DNA of 64,000 bases from JAMZMI01 sp049115715 (GCA_049115715.1 JAGDZQ010000007.1:55304-119303), one strand, 5' to 3'; positions 36,770 to 47,161 are shown, counted from the stretch's first letter. The notes: generated from the sequence alone by a model not told the origin. Made by a program: numbers and translations.

Positions 36770-38320
36770 TTAGTCTACATTATCATGTAGATATTTGTTG
36801 TTTCCAAGTATCTGATTGTCCTCTGTCAGATTGAATTTTGAAATGTTTCGATCTGCAGAATGTGGTACTTGAACGAAGTTTACTTTCTTACGCTCATATG
36901 CCGGGACATCATATCTGGTTTTATAATCTTGAGCACTGATATCCGTCTTTTGAACGCCATTGAGTAACTCTTCTCTTCTTCTTCGCTCTTCCATTAATTC
37001 CACCTTTTTGGAATGAATGTCCATACTGGTCATTCTTGGAATATCAATCGGATCTTCTTTTTCCTGAGGTTTGGAATAAGAGAGTTCTTCCTCATCGTCA
37101 AACTCGAATTCGAAACTTTCTTCTTCATCTTCTTCCTCTACTGCTCTTCTTATTTCTTTTTTCAAAAAATCAAATGTAAAAGAGCGCTCGTCCGCTTGTT
37201 CCTCAACTTCTTCCTCTTCTTTATTACTGATTTCTATCTTATCGTCATTTTCTTCTTGTGTATTGAAAAGTCTGATCTGTTGTGGATTTTCTAAATCAAA
37301 AATCTTTTTCGTTTCTACAGGCTCAGATTTCACTTCTCGCTCCACATGCTTGATCTCCTCGTGATCAAAACCAGTAGCGATAACAGTCACCTTAATATTT
37401 TCTCCAAGCTCAGGATCTACACCGTGACCAAAGATCACATCGGCATCATCACCCGAAAACTCCTGCATGTAATCTGTAACTTCGGCCAGCTCATCCATTT
37501 GAAGTTCGGCTTCTTCACCGGACATGATGGAAAGCAATATTTTCTGTGCGCCATGGATGTTTTGATTGTTGAGCAATGGGGAGTTGAGTGCTTCCTCTGC
37601 TGCACGTCTTGCTCTGCTCTCACCGTAAGTCTGAGCTGAGCCCATCACAGCGGCACCTGCATCTTTCATCACAGTCTTGACATCTTCAAAATCCACATTG
37701 ACATACCCTGGAACAGTGATAATTTCAGCTATTCCTTTTGCTGCCGTAGTAAGCACATTGTCAGCCTGACCAAAGGCTTCTCTGATCGCCAGGTTTCCAA
37801 AAATCTGACGAAGCTTATCATTTAGAATCACGAGTACAGTATCGCAGTTTTTCTTTAGAGCGGCGATACCCTCATTTGCCTGATTCATCTTTTTCTTACC
37901 TTCAAAAGCAAATGGTGCCGTGACGATACCTACAGTCAGAATGTCCATTTCTTTCGCAATCTCAGCAATGACGGGAGCTGCGCCAGTTCCGGTACCTCCA
38001 CCCATCCCTGCTGTGATGAAAATCATCTTGGTATCCTCAGCAAGCATGTCGCGGATATCGTCTTTTGACTCAAGTGCCGCATTTCTTCCTTTTTCAGGAT
38101 TTGCTCCAGCTCCCAACCCTCCTGTAAGAGATGTTCCCAACTGAATCTTATTTGGAACAGGGCTGCTTTCTAATGCTTGTATATCTGTGTTGCAGACAAC
38201 AAACTCAACATCCTTAATTCCAAGGTTAAACATGTGGTTTACGGCGTTTCCACCTCCACCACCTACTCCTACCACCTTGATGATGGATTTGTGATGTGTT
38301 GGTAAATCAAATGAATACAT
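36770..38320 (-). CDS. ftsZ: Cell division protein FtsZ
   Basis: A 516-aa tubulin-like GTPase that forms the division ring. The N-terminus has VVGVGGGGGNAVNHM; the GTP loop GMGGGTGTGAAP is at ~105-116. Beyond residue ~320 there is a long acidic linker rich in Glu and Asp, then a C-terminal part ending LHDNVD, typical of Bacteroidota FtsZ and longer than the ~380 aa of E. coli. Last gene of the cluster, 71 bases after ftsA. Confidence 0.98.
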   Translation of the reverse strand: MYSFDLPTHHKSIIKVVGVGGGGGNAVNHMFNLGIKDVEFVVCNTDIQALESSPVPNKIQLGTSLTGGLGAGANPEKGRNAALESKDDIRDMLAEDTKMIFITAGMGGGTGTGAAPVIAEIAKEMDILTVGIVTAPFAFEGKKKMNQANEGIAALKKNCDTVLVILNDKLRQIFGNLAIREAFGQADNVLTTAAKGIAEIITVPGYVNVDFEDVKTVMKDAGAAVMGSAQTYGESRARRAAEEALNSPLLNNQNIHGAQKILLSIMSGEEAELQMDELAEVTDYMQEFSGDDADVIFGHGVDPELGENIKVTVIATGFDHEEIKHVEREVKSEPVETKKIFDLENPQQIRLFNTQEENDDKIEISNKEEEEVEEQADERSFTFDFLKKEIRRAVEEEDEEESFEFEFDDEEELSYSKPQEKEDPIDIPRMTSMDIHSKKVELMEERRRREELLNGVQKTDISAQDYKTRYDVPAYERKKVNFVQVPHSADRNISKFNLTEDNQILGNNKYLHDNVD

Positions 38321-38391
38321 AATTTTGCCTTTTTTATTTTCTTAATTTCTTCTATATCCTTCGACCGGCAGGAGAATTCTGACTTCTACTC

Positions 38392-39687
38392 CTAATAATC
38401 GTTTTTATCGTCCAGGTCATCGATGAGAAGGTCTTTTGTCTTTTCGATGATGTTCTGAAAAAACTTGGCTCCCTTCTTATTCTTAACCTTCAGGTTTCCT
38501 CTACCTGCTTTTTCTTTATAGCTGTCTTCTCTTATGTCCAAAGCTCTGAATCCGGATAAAACTAAACCAACAGTCGTCGCGTACATTGGACTCTTCACTG
38601 AATCCAGCTTGCTCTTACCAAGGTGTTCATTTGGATGACCAATCCTGGTATCAAGACCTGTCATGTACTCGAATAACTGTTGAAGGTTCGTCAATTGCGA
38701 GCCTCCACCTGTCACCACTATGCCTGCAGCTAATTTTTTATGGAAGCCTGATGTGATAATCTCCGTGTGTACCATCTCAATGATCTCTTCCATTCTAGCT
38801 TCAATCACATGCGCCAGATTTTTCAGTGATATTTCTTTCGGCTGTCTGTTTCTCAATCCAGGGATCGAAACAATATCATTTGGACTTGCTTCTTCCGCGA
38901 TGGCTCTACCAAACTTGGTTTTAAGTAGCTCTGCTTGATGATCCATCACCATGCACCCCTGCTTAATGTCCGCCGTGATAATATTCCCTCCGAAAGGAAT
39001 CACAGCCGTATGGCGGATGATGTTGTCATAGAAAATGGCAATATCTGTAGTCCCGCCTCCTATATCAACCAAACAAACGCCTGCTTCTTTCTCTTCATCG
39101 CTAAGTACAGATAGGCTTGATGCAAGTGGCTCCAAGATCAAATTTTCGATCTCAAGTCCAGCTCTTCTCACACACTTATTGATGTTGTTGATCGCATTCG
39201 TTTGCGCTGTGATGATATGAAAGTCCGCTTCTAGTTTAACACCTGACATCCCTACAGGATCTTTGATTCCGTCTTCATAATCCACAATGTAATCTTGTGG
39301 CATCACGTGAATGATCTCGCTCCCTGGAGGGATAACAATACGATACATGTCACCTGTGAGTCTGTTGATATCCTCAACAGTGATTTCATCGTCCGAGCTT
39401 CGAGTTATAGATCCATGATGCACCGCACTCTTGATGTGTTGTCCGGCGATCCCAACATTTACTACTTTGATATCAATACCCGACTGCTCACTTGCTTCAG
39501 AGATTGCTTTTTCGATCGCAACGACAGTCTTATCGATATTCGTCACAATACCTCTAATAACACCATCTGAAACAGCTTTTCCCATGCCGAGGACTTCCAA
39601 CTTCCCGAACTCATTTTTCTTCCCTACTATGGCACAAATCTTAGTTGTTCCAATGTCCAGGCCAACGATGATTTTATCTTCTTGCAT
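38392..39687 (-). CDS. ftsA: Cell division protein FtsA
   Basis: A 431-aa actin-like membrane tether for the FtsZ ring. Marks: VGLDIGTTKICAIVG at the start, CLVDIGGGTTDIAIF at ~200-215, and VVTGGGSQL near 325. The C-terminal ~25 residues (FFQNIIEKTKDLLI) form an amphipathic helix fit for membrane binding. 56 bases after ftsQ, 71 before ftsZ. Confidence 0.97.
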   Translation of the reverse strand: MQEDKIIVGLDIGTTKICAIVGKKNEFGKLEVLGMGKAVSDGVIRGIVTNIDKTVVAIEKAISEASEQSGIDIKVVNVGIAGQHIKSAVHHGSITRSSDDEITVEDINRLTGDMYRIVIPPGSEIIHVMPQDYIVDYEDGIKDPVGMSGVKLEADFHIITAQTNAINNINKCVRRAGLEIENLILEPLASSLSVLSDEEKEAGVCLVDIGGGTTDIAIFYDNIIRHTAVIPFGGNIITADIKQGCMVMDHQAELLKTKFGRAIAEEASPNDIVSIPGLRNRQPKEISLKNLAHVIEARMEEIIEMVHTEIITSGFHKKLAAGIVVTGGGSQLTNLQQLFEYMTGLDTRIGHPNEHLGKSKLDSVKSPMYATTVGLVLSGFRALDIREDSYKEKAGRGNLKVKNKKGAKFFQNIIEKTKDLLIDDLDDKNDY

Positions 39688-39743
39688 CTCTCTAATAGTT
39701 TAAAATCTTAATATCTCTATTCTTCTGACTAGCAGATTATTTT

Positions 39744-40499
39744 TTATTTACAAACAATTTGATACTTGAATTTGAGATTGACCATACTGTAAGTATTCCA
39801 TCCCTTATTCGGTAATATTTCTTTATAAAAAAGCTTAAGTTTTTTGAATTTCTCCTCTAATTCTTCCGGCATACCGAAAACAATTTCTTGCTTGGTAACC
39901 TGAGGTTGCATCACCACTTGCCCGTCTTTTTGCAAAAGTAATCCGGCTATCTGAGCTTTCCAGAATTCATCGCCTTCAATAAAATGTAAAAGTTCAAGTA
40001 GTTGTCTCCCGTATCTACTTTCAGTGATATTTTCTTCCCATAAGAACTTCCTTTCCATTTCAATAATAGGTACCCTGGCGGTCTGTCTGGCAGTAGTTGG
40101 AAGCAAGTATCCTTCAGTATCGATATAGGTATCCTCGCCATTTTGATTGAAAATTCTGGCCAATGGCTTAGCTTGATTTACTTTGATAATTAAATTTCCC
40201 TTCAGGTCTTTGAAGACTTGCGCCTCTTTTACGAAAGGATGGGTTTTCACTCTCTGCTCAAGCAATTTCAAATCCAATGAGCCGATAGATGAACCAAGCA
40301 CATAATCAGTACTCTCCGCATTTATAAGGCTTAGAACCTCCTGCTTGTCGGTGAAGTAGTTTCCATCCAATGTTTCAATATCGACCCTCACATCATTGAC
40401 CTGCTTATAAGATCGCTTGACGCTAGAAAAACCAATCATAACAATCAGAAGTATGGCTGTAATAGAATAGAGCAATATGGTTTTTATATTCTTTTTCAA
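39744..40499 (-). CDS. ftsQ: Cell division protein FtsQ
   Basis: A 251-aa single-pass membrane protein that links early and late division proteins. A short cytoplasmic start is followed by one helix (TILLYSITAILLIVMIGF) and a POTRA-like domain (LKLLEQRVKTHPFVKEAQVFKDLKGNLII), then the beta domain. The first bases overlap the end of murC by 4 (ATGA type). The order murC-ftsQ-ftsA-ftsZ confirms it. Confidence 0.93.
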   Translation of the reverse strand: MKKNIKTILLYSITAILLIVMIGFSSVKRSYKQVNDVRVDIETLDGNYFTDKQEVLSLINAESTDYVLGSSIGSLDLKLLEQRVKTHPFVKEAQVFKDLKGNLIIKVNQAKPLARIFNQNGEDTYIDTEGYLLPTTARQTARVPIIEMERKFLWEENITESRYGRQLLELLHFIEGDEFWKAQIAGLLLQKDGQVVMQPQVTKQEIVFGMPEELEEKFKKLKLFYKEILPNKGWNTYSMVNLKFKYQIVCK

Positions 40500-41872
40500 C
40501 TTTTAGCTTCTTTAAAATGATTGCCAATCACTGGAACCAATTGGTCTATATCTCCTGCTCCTATTGTTACAAGAATATCTAAGTCTCTATTATCTAATTC
40601 TGCTATTAATTTATCCTTGGATACGACCTTTCTATCTGGCGTAAACATTCTGTCAAGAATCATTTGCGAACTTACTCCTGAAATAGGCTCCTCTCTTGCC
40701 GGATAGATGTCAAGTAAGATCACTTCATCTGCCTGATCAAGGCTTTCGGCAAATCCTCCAAAAAAATCATTGGTACGACTGTATAAGTGCGGTTGAAAAA
40801 TAGCCGTTATCTTTTTCATCGGATACATACTTTTCACCGAACGCAAAATGGCAGTGACCTCTGCAGGATGATGCGCATAATCATCGATGTAGACGAAATC
40901 GTCTCTTCGAACTATGTATTCGAACCTTCTTTTTACTCCACGATAGGTTTTAAATGCTTCTCTTATTTTTTCTGGTGGAACGTCTAACTCAACAGCTGCC
41001 GTAATCGCCGCAATTGCATTTTCGACATTGTGAAAACCAGGCACATAGAGTGCAATGTCTTTGATCGTCTTACGACCGTGATAGTTGAAGTAGAAAACGC
41101 CTCCAATGCCTCGAAGTGCACGAGCTTGATAATCCCCCTGATCGATCCCATAGGTATAGTACAGACTCTCAAGATGGATGCTGATCTTTTCTGCAGCCTT
41201 GTAGTGAATCAATATATTTCCATCTTCCGGCACCAAGCTAAGGAACTTGCCAAAGGCCTCTTGCATACTCTTCTCATCGCCATATATATCAAGATGATCT
41301 GCATCTACAGATGTTACAATGGCATGATTGGGTGATAGTCTATGAAATGAGCGATCAAACTCATCCGCTTCAATTACAACTGGAGCATCATCCTTTCCGA
41401 TGAGAAGGTTCGTATTGTAATTGGTCATGATTCCTCCCACAAAAGCAGAACATCCGTTCTCCGAATGGTGAAGAATATGAGCTAGCATAGAGGAAGTGGT
41501 AGTCTTGCCGTGGGTTCCTCCTACAGCTACACAATAGTGTCCTTTTGAAATGATCCCGAGAACTTCGGAACGTTTCTTTACATGAAATCCTTTTTTCAGA
41601 TAAAAATTAAGCTCTCCATGCGATTCAGGAATGGCTGGAGTATAGACAATGAGTGCCCAGTCTTTTTCCTTAAATGTAGACGGGATTGCTTTCACTTTGT
41701 CTTCATAGTGAATCCAAATCCCCTCATCTTCTAAAGATCGTGTAAGTGGTGTACTCACTCTATCGTATCCAGCCACACGTTTTCCTCGCTGCTTAAACCA
41801 GCGTGCAATTGCACTCATGCCGATCCCTCCGATCCCAATAAAATAGACGCTATCGATTTTTTCCAATTCCAT
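40496..41872 (-). CDS. murC: UDP-MurNAc-L-alanine ligase MurC
   Basis: A 458-aa ATP-dependent ligase that adds L-Ala to UDP-MurNAc. Opening YFIGIGGIGMSAIA (UDP-MurNAc binding), ATP loop VGGTHGKTTTSSM (~115-127), and YAHHPAEV in the C-terminal domain. It overlaps murG by one base and ftsQ by four, so translation is coupled. Confidence 0.97.
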   Translation of the reverse strand: MELEKIDSVYFIGIGGIGMSAIARWFKQRGKRVAGYDRVSTPLTRSLEDEGIWIHYEDKVKAIPSTFKEKDWALIVYTPAIPESHGELNFYLKKGFHVKKRSEVLGIISKGHYCVAVGGTHGKTTTSSMLAHILHHSENGCSAFVGGIMTNYNTNLLIGKDDAPVVIEADEFDRSFHRLSPNHAIVTSVDADHLDIYGDEKSMQEAFGKFLSLVPEDGNILIHYKAAEKISIHLESLYYTYGIDQGDYQARALRGIGGVFYFNYHGRKTIKDIALYVPGFHNVENAIAAITAAVELDVPPEKIREAFKTYRGVKRRFEYIVRRDDFVYIDDYAHHPAEVTAILRSVKSMYPMKKITAIFQPHLYSRTNDFFGGFAESLDQADEVILLDIYPAREEPISGVSSQMILDRMFTPDRKVVSKDKLIAELDNRDLDILVTIGAGDIDQLVPVIGNHFKEAKS

Positions 41873-42996
41873 TATGCAGCGATCATTTTAATTATCTCAT
41901 TGGCTATGTCTTGTGCAGCGTTTGCGTGAGCCATGGCTTTAATATTCTCACTCAACTCTGCTTTTTTCTTCTCATCATCGAGAAGTTCAAAAGCCGTATC
42001 AATCAAGGTTTCATTTGCTTCCTTATCTTTTACCAAGACAGCAGCGTTTCTTTCAACCAAAGCCATTGCATTGATGGTTTGATGATCCTCAGCAACGTTT
42101 GGTGACGGCACCAGTATGCTTGTTTTACCTGTCAGCATGAGTTCCGCAATGGAAAGTGCGCCTGCTCTCGAAATCACAACATCAGCTACTGCATAGGCGT
42201 AATTCATTTCTCTAAGAAAATCATACATCCTAATATTGTCCGCCGCAACTCCAGCTCTTTCTATCATCTCATTGTAATAGAATCCGCCTGTTTGCCAGAT
42301 CACCTGGTATTCTGATGATTTCAGTTTATCATAAGAGGAAAGTATGCATTCATTGATCGTTCTTGCACCGAGGCTCCCGCCAACGATTAGAATTGTCTTG
42401 CGATTTTCAGAAAAGTTGAAAAAATCATAAGCCTCTTTCTTCTGAGATTGAGGTAAAAGAATTGTTCTGCGGACGGGGTTTCCCGTAACCACGAGTTTTT
42501 CCTTTGGGAAGTAGCGTTCCATTCCTTCATGAGCCACACAAATTTTTTGTACGTTTTTTGCCAATAATTTATTGGTCAGCCCTGCATAGGAGTTTTGCTC
42601 CTGAATGAGGGTTGGTAATTTCTTTTTAGTAGCAGCGTATAAAAGAGGACCACTTGCGTATCCTCCTACTCCTATTACTGCATCAGGTTTGAAGTTTCTA
42701 ATCAAGCTGAACGATTTCCAAACACTTGAAATGACTTTCAAAGGAAATATCAGGTTTTGAATAGAAAGGCTTCTTTGAAGTCCACTGATCCAGAGTCCTA
42801 CGATTTCGAACCCAGCTTCTGGAACTTTTTTCATTTCCATTTTGCCCTGAGCGCCTACAAACAGTATCTCAACATCACTCAATATTTCTTTCAAAGACTG
42901 GGCGATAGAGACCGCAGGATAGATGTGTCCTCCTGTACCTCCACCACTTATCATGATCCGAAATGGTGATTGACGATATGTCTTGTTTTCTGTCAT
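41872..42996 (-). CDS. murG: Lipid II synthase MurG
   Basis: A 374-aa glycosyltransferase that adds GlcNAc to lipid I at the inner membrane. N-terminal SGGGTGGHIYPA and the C-domain signature SRAGALSIAELMLTGK with PSPNVAEDHQTINA, typical of MurG. It overlaps ftsW and murC by one base each. Confidence 0.97.
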   Translation of the reverse strand: MTENKTYRQSPFRIMISGGGTGGHIYPAVSIAQSLKEILSDVEILFVGAQGKMEMKKVPEAGFEIVGLWISGLQRSLSIQNLIFPLKVISSVWKSFSLIRNFKPDAVIGVGGYASGPLLYAATKKKLPTLIQEQNSYAGLTNKLLAKNVQKICVAHEGMERYFPKEKLVVTGNPVRRTILLPQSQKKEAYDFFNFSENRKTILIVGGSLGARTINECILSSYDKLKSSEYQVIWQTGGFYYNEMIERAGVAADNIRMYDFLREMNYAYAVADVVISRAGALSIAELMLTGKTSILVPSPNVAEDHQTINAMALVERNAAVLVKDKEANETLIDTAFELLDDEKKKAELSENIKAMAHANAAQDIANEIIKMIAA

Positions 42997-44174
42997 TAAA
43001 CTGCTTCTCTCATATTATTTTTAAACTGATTGGCAAGCGGAGATCTTGCATCATCAATCTCTCCTCTACTCACGCTCAGTATAATTCCAATTGCTACTCC
43101 GGTAAATAGCTGTGATGTTCCTCCCATACTTATAAGAGGAAGCGGGAGCCCTGTTATCGGCCCTAAGCCTACCGCAACTCCCATGTTTACCACTGCTTGC
43201 ATCACCAACGCGAAAGCAAGACCTGCCGAAAGTAATCCTCCATAAGCTCTGTCGCTCTCGGCGGCTGCCTTCATCCCTCGATACAATAAGGCCAGATAAA
43301 GGAGCAATACAGAAAAGCCTCCTATCATGCCATACTCTTCCAAAATGATCGCAAAGACAAAATCAGAATATGGATGTGGCAAATAGTTTCTTTGATCGCT
43401 CTGCCCTGGGCCCTTTCCTGTAAGCCCTCCCGTTGCAATGGCGATATAAGCTTGCTTGGCTTGAAAAGCAATGGCCTCTTCATTAAAGAATGATTCAATA
43501 AACCCATCTACGCGGGCAATTGCCGTTTCCAGTCTTTGGCCTGCCTTCAATGCAATGCCTCCTGAAATTGCCCCGATCACCAAAAGCATCGCCAAATACT
43601 TAACAGGCACGCGACCAATAAACAATACCAACATGCAGGTAGCAAATAACAGCACCGCTGTGGAAATATTGGTTAAGGCAATAAGTCCACAAATCAACCC
43701 TATCCAAAGTAGTATTGGAATGATCGCTTTTTGAAAGTCATCTATGCTCTGCTGTTTCTTAGAAAGCATAGCGGCCAAAGTGACTAAAAGCGCCAGTTTT
43801 GCTAAATCGGAAGGCTGAAATCCTTGGTTGATAAATGGTATCGTGATCCACCGCGAGGCTTCATTGATATTGGAACCAAACTGCCATGTATAGAGAAGCA
43901 ATGGAACGGAAAGCCATAGTGCTAGTCGAGAAAGCTTGGCATAATATCTATAGTCGACTTTATGTGCCAACCACATCGCAAAAAGGCTAAAAAACACTAA
44001 TGCTGAATGTTTGATCAGGTAGTATTCTGTATCTCCACCCATCCTTTTGTAAGCAAGACTGCCTGTGGCACTATAGACAACCAGAATACTGAACATAGAA
44101 AGCAGAAATACGATGAACCAAATCACAGGATCTCCCTTCAAATTTTTATAAGCCCAGTCTTTAATCACGCTCAT
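42996..44174 (-). CDS. ftsW: Septal glycan polymerase FtsW
   Basis: A 392-aa SEDS-family membrane protein that polymerises lipid II at the septum together with FtsI. About ten hydrophobic segments. Conserved parts include FQPSDLAKLALL, GKGPGQSDQRNYLPHPYSDF and the C-terminal LPLISMGGTSQLF. It overlaps murD by 4 bases and murG by one. Confidence 0.95.
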   Translation of the reverse strand: MSVIKDWAYKNLKGDPVIWFIVFLLSMFSILVVYSATGSLAYKRMGGDTEYYLIKHSALVFFSLFAMWLAHKVDYRYYAKLSRLALWLSVPLLLYTWQFGSNINEASRWITIPFINQGFQPSDLAKLALLVTLAAMLSKKQQSIDDFQKAIIPILLWIGLICGLIALTNISTAVLLFATCMLVLFIGRVPVKYLAMLLVIGAISGGIALKAGQRLETAIARVDGFIESFFNEEAIAFQAKQAYIAIATGGLTGKGPGQSDQRNYLPHPYSDFVFAIILEEYGMIGGFSVLLLYLALLYRGMKAAAESDRAYGGLLSAGLAFALVMQAVVNMGVAVGLGPITGLPLPLISMGGTSQLFTGVAIGIILSVSRGEIDDARSPLANQFKNNMREAV

Positions 44175-45550
44175 GCTTCTAATGTTTTAGTCCCTGAAAA
44201 TGATTTTACTGCTGCTTTGAACTGATCTCCTCTATCTTCATAGTTTTTGAATAAATCAAAGCTGGCGCAGGCTGGTGATAACAATATCACATCGCCCTTG
44301 GAAGCTAATTCGAAAGCTCTTTGGACTGCTTTTTCTGCAGAATAGGTTTCTACTATATTATCAACTGCATCTGCGAAGGAAGTTTTGAGTTGCTCATTAT
44401 CAACTCCAAGGCATACAAGCCCCTTGACTTTGTCTTCCACCAAACTCTTGATCTGGCTATAATCATTGCCTTTGTCTACTCCTCCGGCAATCCATATAAT
44501 ATTTTCTTTGATCCCATCTAAGGCAAAAAACACTGAATCAACATTCGTTGCTTTCGAATCATTGATGAATTTGATCCCATCTATTTTTCGTACCAGCTCA
44601 AGTCTATGAGGTGCATTGATGAAAGATTTTAATCCTTTGAGAATACTCTCAATGGAAACATCTAACCAAAGTGAACAAAGCACTGCTGACATGCTATTGA
44701 TCATGTTATGCTTTCCTATCAGGGAAATTTCGGATACTGGAATCTTGTGATTCTTACCTTTATCCTTGTATTTATAATCAAATATCAAATGTTCACTATC
44801 CATGTAAGCTTGCCACTTCGGGGCTTTGGTAGCCGACACGGCAAAGAGACATGCTTCGATCTTTCTTCTAGCAATCTCCTCTGTGATAGGAGCATTGTCT
44901 GCGCAATAGACAAAGCACTCATCTTGAGTTAAATTTTCTGTAATCTTAAATTTAGACGATACATACGCTTGAAAATCGTTGTTGTATCTATCCAAATGAT
45001 CGGGTGTAATATTGAGCAATACAGCTATATCAGGCTTGAACTGCACAATACCGTCCAATTGAAAACTGCTTACCTCAACTACATAATAATCATAGCCTCC
45101 TTCTGCAACTAACTTTGCCAAACTCACTCCTACATTGCCTCCTAAAGCTACCTTTAACCCTGCTGTCTTTAAGATATGATGCGTAAGCAAAGAGGTCGTT
45201 GTTTTTCCGTTTGTTCCGGTAATGGCAATTACTTTAGCGTCTTTTTCCATATATCGAAATGCAAATTCGATTTCTGAAATAACTGGAATGCCTTGTGCTT
45301 GTATGGATTGAATGAATGGGATTTTATCTGGAATCCCTGGGCTTTTCACAACAAGATCTGCTGCCAGAATCTTATTGGTTGAATGTCCCCCTTCTTCAAA
45401 TACTATATCATGTGCATGCAGAATATGCTTGCGATCATCAGAGATTAATCCATTGTCAGACAAGAAAACTTCAAGACCAAGTTTCTTACCCAAAATGGCT
45501 GCTCCAATGCCGCTCTCCGCTGCTCCTAATATGGCAATTGATCGGTTCAT
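44171..45550 (-). CDS. murD: UDP-MurNAc-L-Ala D-Glu ligase MurD
   Basis: A 459-aa ligase adding D-glutamate. ATP loop ITGTNGKTTTSLL (~114-126), then the HLDRYNNDFQAYVSSK region and FINDSKATNVDSV, followed by LLSPACASFDLFKNYEDRG. It is translated from the TAATG overlap with the 123-aa gene upstream. Complete. Confidence 0.97.
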   Translation of the reverse strand: MNRSIAILGAAESGIGAAILGKKLGLEVFLSDNGLISDDRKHILHAHDIVFEEGGHSTNKILAADLVVKSPGIPDKIPFIQSIQAQGIPVISEIEFAFRYMEKDAKVIAITGTNGKTTTSLLTHHILKTAGLKVALGGNVGVSLAKLVAEGGYDYYVVEVSSFQLDGIVQFKPDIAVLLNITPDHLDRYNNDFQAYVSSKFKITENLTQDECFVYCADNAPITEEIARRKIEACLFAVSATKAPKWQAYMDSEHLIFDYKYKDKGKNHKIPVSEISLIGKHNMINSMSAVLCSLWLDVSIESILKGLKSFINAPHRLELVRKIDGIKFINDSKATNVDSVFFALDGIKENIIWIAGGVDKGNDYSQIKSLVEDKVKGLVCLGVDNEQLKTSFADAVDNIVETYSAEKAVQRAFELASKGDVILLSPACASFDLFKNYEDRGDQFKAAVKSFSGTKTLEA

Positions 45551-45921
45551 TAAAGTTCTTCTGTTTTTACCTTTCGTTCAATTAATTGATCACAGCAGAT
45601 GGAATAGATCGACAATAGGTCATATCCTTTTTTAATAAAAGACTTGATATCATCCAACTTCATCACTCTGTTTGCCTCATCAAGGCGATCAAGCATGTAG
45701 ACAACTTCATCCATCTCATCTTCCATTTTGGAAAGTGCAGTATGAAAAGCCATTTCGCTTTTTGTGGATATTAGCTTTTGAAGCTGTGCACCCATTCTTT
45801 TCGCACATCGAATCATCAATGATGCAAACTCCAGCATATTTCCTCCTGGAACAAGCTCGGCCAGCTGACCTGCTTCTTTCTGGAATTTTTCGTTGCGTTT
45901 ATGTAGTTCTTCAAGCGTCAT
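45550..45921 (-). CDS. Unknown helical protein inside the dcw operon, 123 aa
   Basis: A 123-aa soluble protein predicted to be almost all alpha-helix: heptad-like patterns at ~5-20, 30-50, 58-80 and 90-115, suggesting a four-helix bundle, with Met and Lys/Glu rich surfaces. No signal or membrane segment. It lies between mraY (8-base gap) and murD, and its stop overlaps the murD ATG as TAATG, so it is coupled to murD. I recognise no family; it resembles in general shape the small four-helix bundle proteins. Position makes a role in wall synthesis or division likely, but this is inference. Confidence 0.8.
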   Translation of the reverse strand: MTLEELHKRNEKFQKEAGQLAELVPGGNMLEFASLMIRCAKRMGAQLQKLISTKSEMAFHTALSKMEDEMDEVVYMLDRLDEANRVMKLDDIKSFIKKGYDLLSIYSICCDQLIERKVKTEEL

Positions 45922-45928
45922 ATCTTAC

Positions 45929-47107
45929 TCATCTTAGTTTTAAAGTGGCCAAAGTTGCTATAGCTAGTAGAATTCCTGTGGTCCAAAATCTGGTTACGAT
46001 TTTGGCTTCATGTATGCCTTTTTTCTGATAATGATGGTGAAGTGGGGACATCAAAAAGATTCGTCTGCCTTCTCCGTATTTTTTTCTTGTGTATTTGAAA
46101 TATGAGACTTGAATAATCACACTTAGATTCTCTACCACGAAGATTCCGCAGAGAACAGGGATTAAAAGTTCTTTTCGGATTACCAATGCCAAAACGGCGA
46201 TTATACCTCCAATGGAAAGACTGCCAGTGTCGCCCATGAATACTTGCGCTGGAAACGAATTGTACCATAGAAATCCGATACATGCTCCCACAAATGCGGT
46301 ACTAAAAATCACCAGTTCACCAGCATTGGGGATGTATTCGATATTGAGGTACTCTGCAAATATGACATTACCGCTCAGGTAAGCGAGTATCGCAAGTGTC
46401 AGTCCGATTATGGCTGACGTGCCGGCTGCAAGCCCATCAATACCATCCGTAATATTTGCTCCGTTCGAAACCGCCGTAATGATGACGATGACTATCAAAA
46501 CATAAATCAACCATGTGTAGTCTTCCAGAAAGTATGGCAAAAGCCAGCTGTAATGAAACTCATTGTTTTTGATAAATGGAAGTGTTGTGATAATCGAATC
46601 TCCATCAATGATACCTGCAAACGAAAACGAAGGAAGTACAACATCCTGATGCCAAACCATAACAAGCCCAACGAGCAACCCAATCACTACTTGTCCTATA
46701 ATCTTGAAACCTCCAGGTAGGCCAACTTTGTTTTTCTTCTTGACTTTAAGATAGTCATCGAGAAATCCTATCAGCCCCATCCAAATTGCAGTAGTAAGCA
46801 AAAGTTGAACATAGATATTAGCCAAATTGGCAAAGAGTAATGTTGGAATTACAATTGCGGCAATGATGATGATGCCGCCCATCGTTGGGGTTCCGGCTTT
46901 TTCCATTTGACCATCTAAACCCAGGTCTCTAATGGATTCTCCCAATTGATACTTTCTAAGTGCTGAAATGAGGTATTTCCCAAAAACGATAGTGATCAAC
47001 AATGAAACCACAGCAGCCATACCAGCCCTGAATGAGATATACTGAAATAATCCAGCTCCCGCAAGGTCAAAGTGTTCATTCAAATATTCGAAGAGATAGT
47101 ATAGCAT
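45929..47107 (-). CDS. mraY: Phospho-MurNAc-pentapeptide transferase MraY
   Basis: A 392-aa polytopic membrane enzyme that makes lipid I on undecaprenyl phosphate. Family marks: GTPTMGGIIII, the Asp pair in FLDDYLK with KKNKVGLPG after it, NGANITDGIDGLAAG, FMGDTGSLSIGG and MSPLHHHYQKKG. Complete. 54 bases after murE, 8 before the 123-aa gene. Confidence 0.97.
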   Translation of the reverse strand: MLYYLFEYLNEHFDLAGAGLFQYISFRAGMAAVVSLLITIVFGKYLISALRKYQLGESIRDLGLDGQMEKAGTPTMGGIIIIAAIVIPTLLFANLANIYVQLLLTTAIWMGLIGFLDDYLKVKKKNKVGLPGGFKIIGQVVIGLLVGLVMVWHQDVVLPSFSFAGIIDGDSIITTLPFIKNNEFHYSWLLPYFLEDYTWLIYVLIVIVIITAVSNGANITDGIDGLAAGTSAIIGLTLAILAYLSGNVIFAEYLNIEYIPNAGELVIFSTAFVGACIGFLWYNSFPAQVFMGDTGSLSIGGIIAVLALVIRKELLIPVLCGIFVVENLSVIIQVSYFKYTRKKYGEGRRIFLMSPLHHHYQKKGIHEAKIVTRFWTTGILLAIATLATLKLR

Positions 47108-47161
47108 TTTTTAATTATCAATTTTTGGAGCAGCGAAAATCCCGCTGCTCAACTTTATTTT

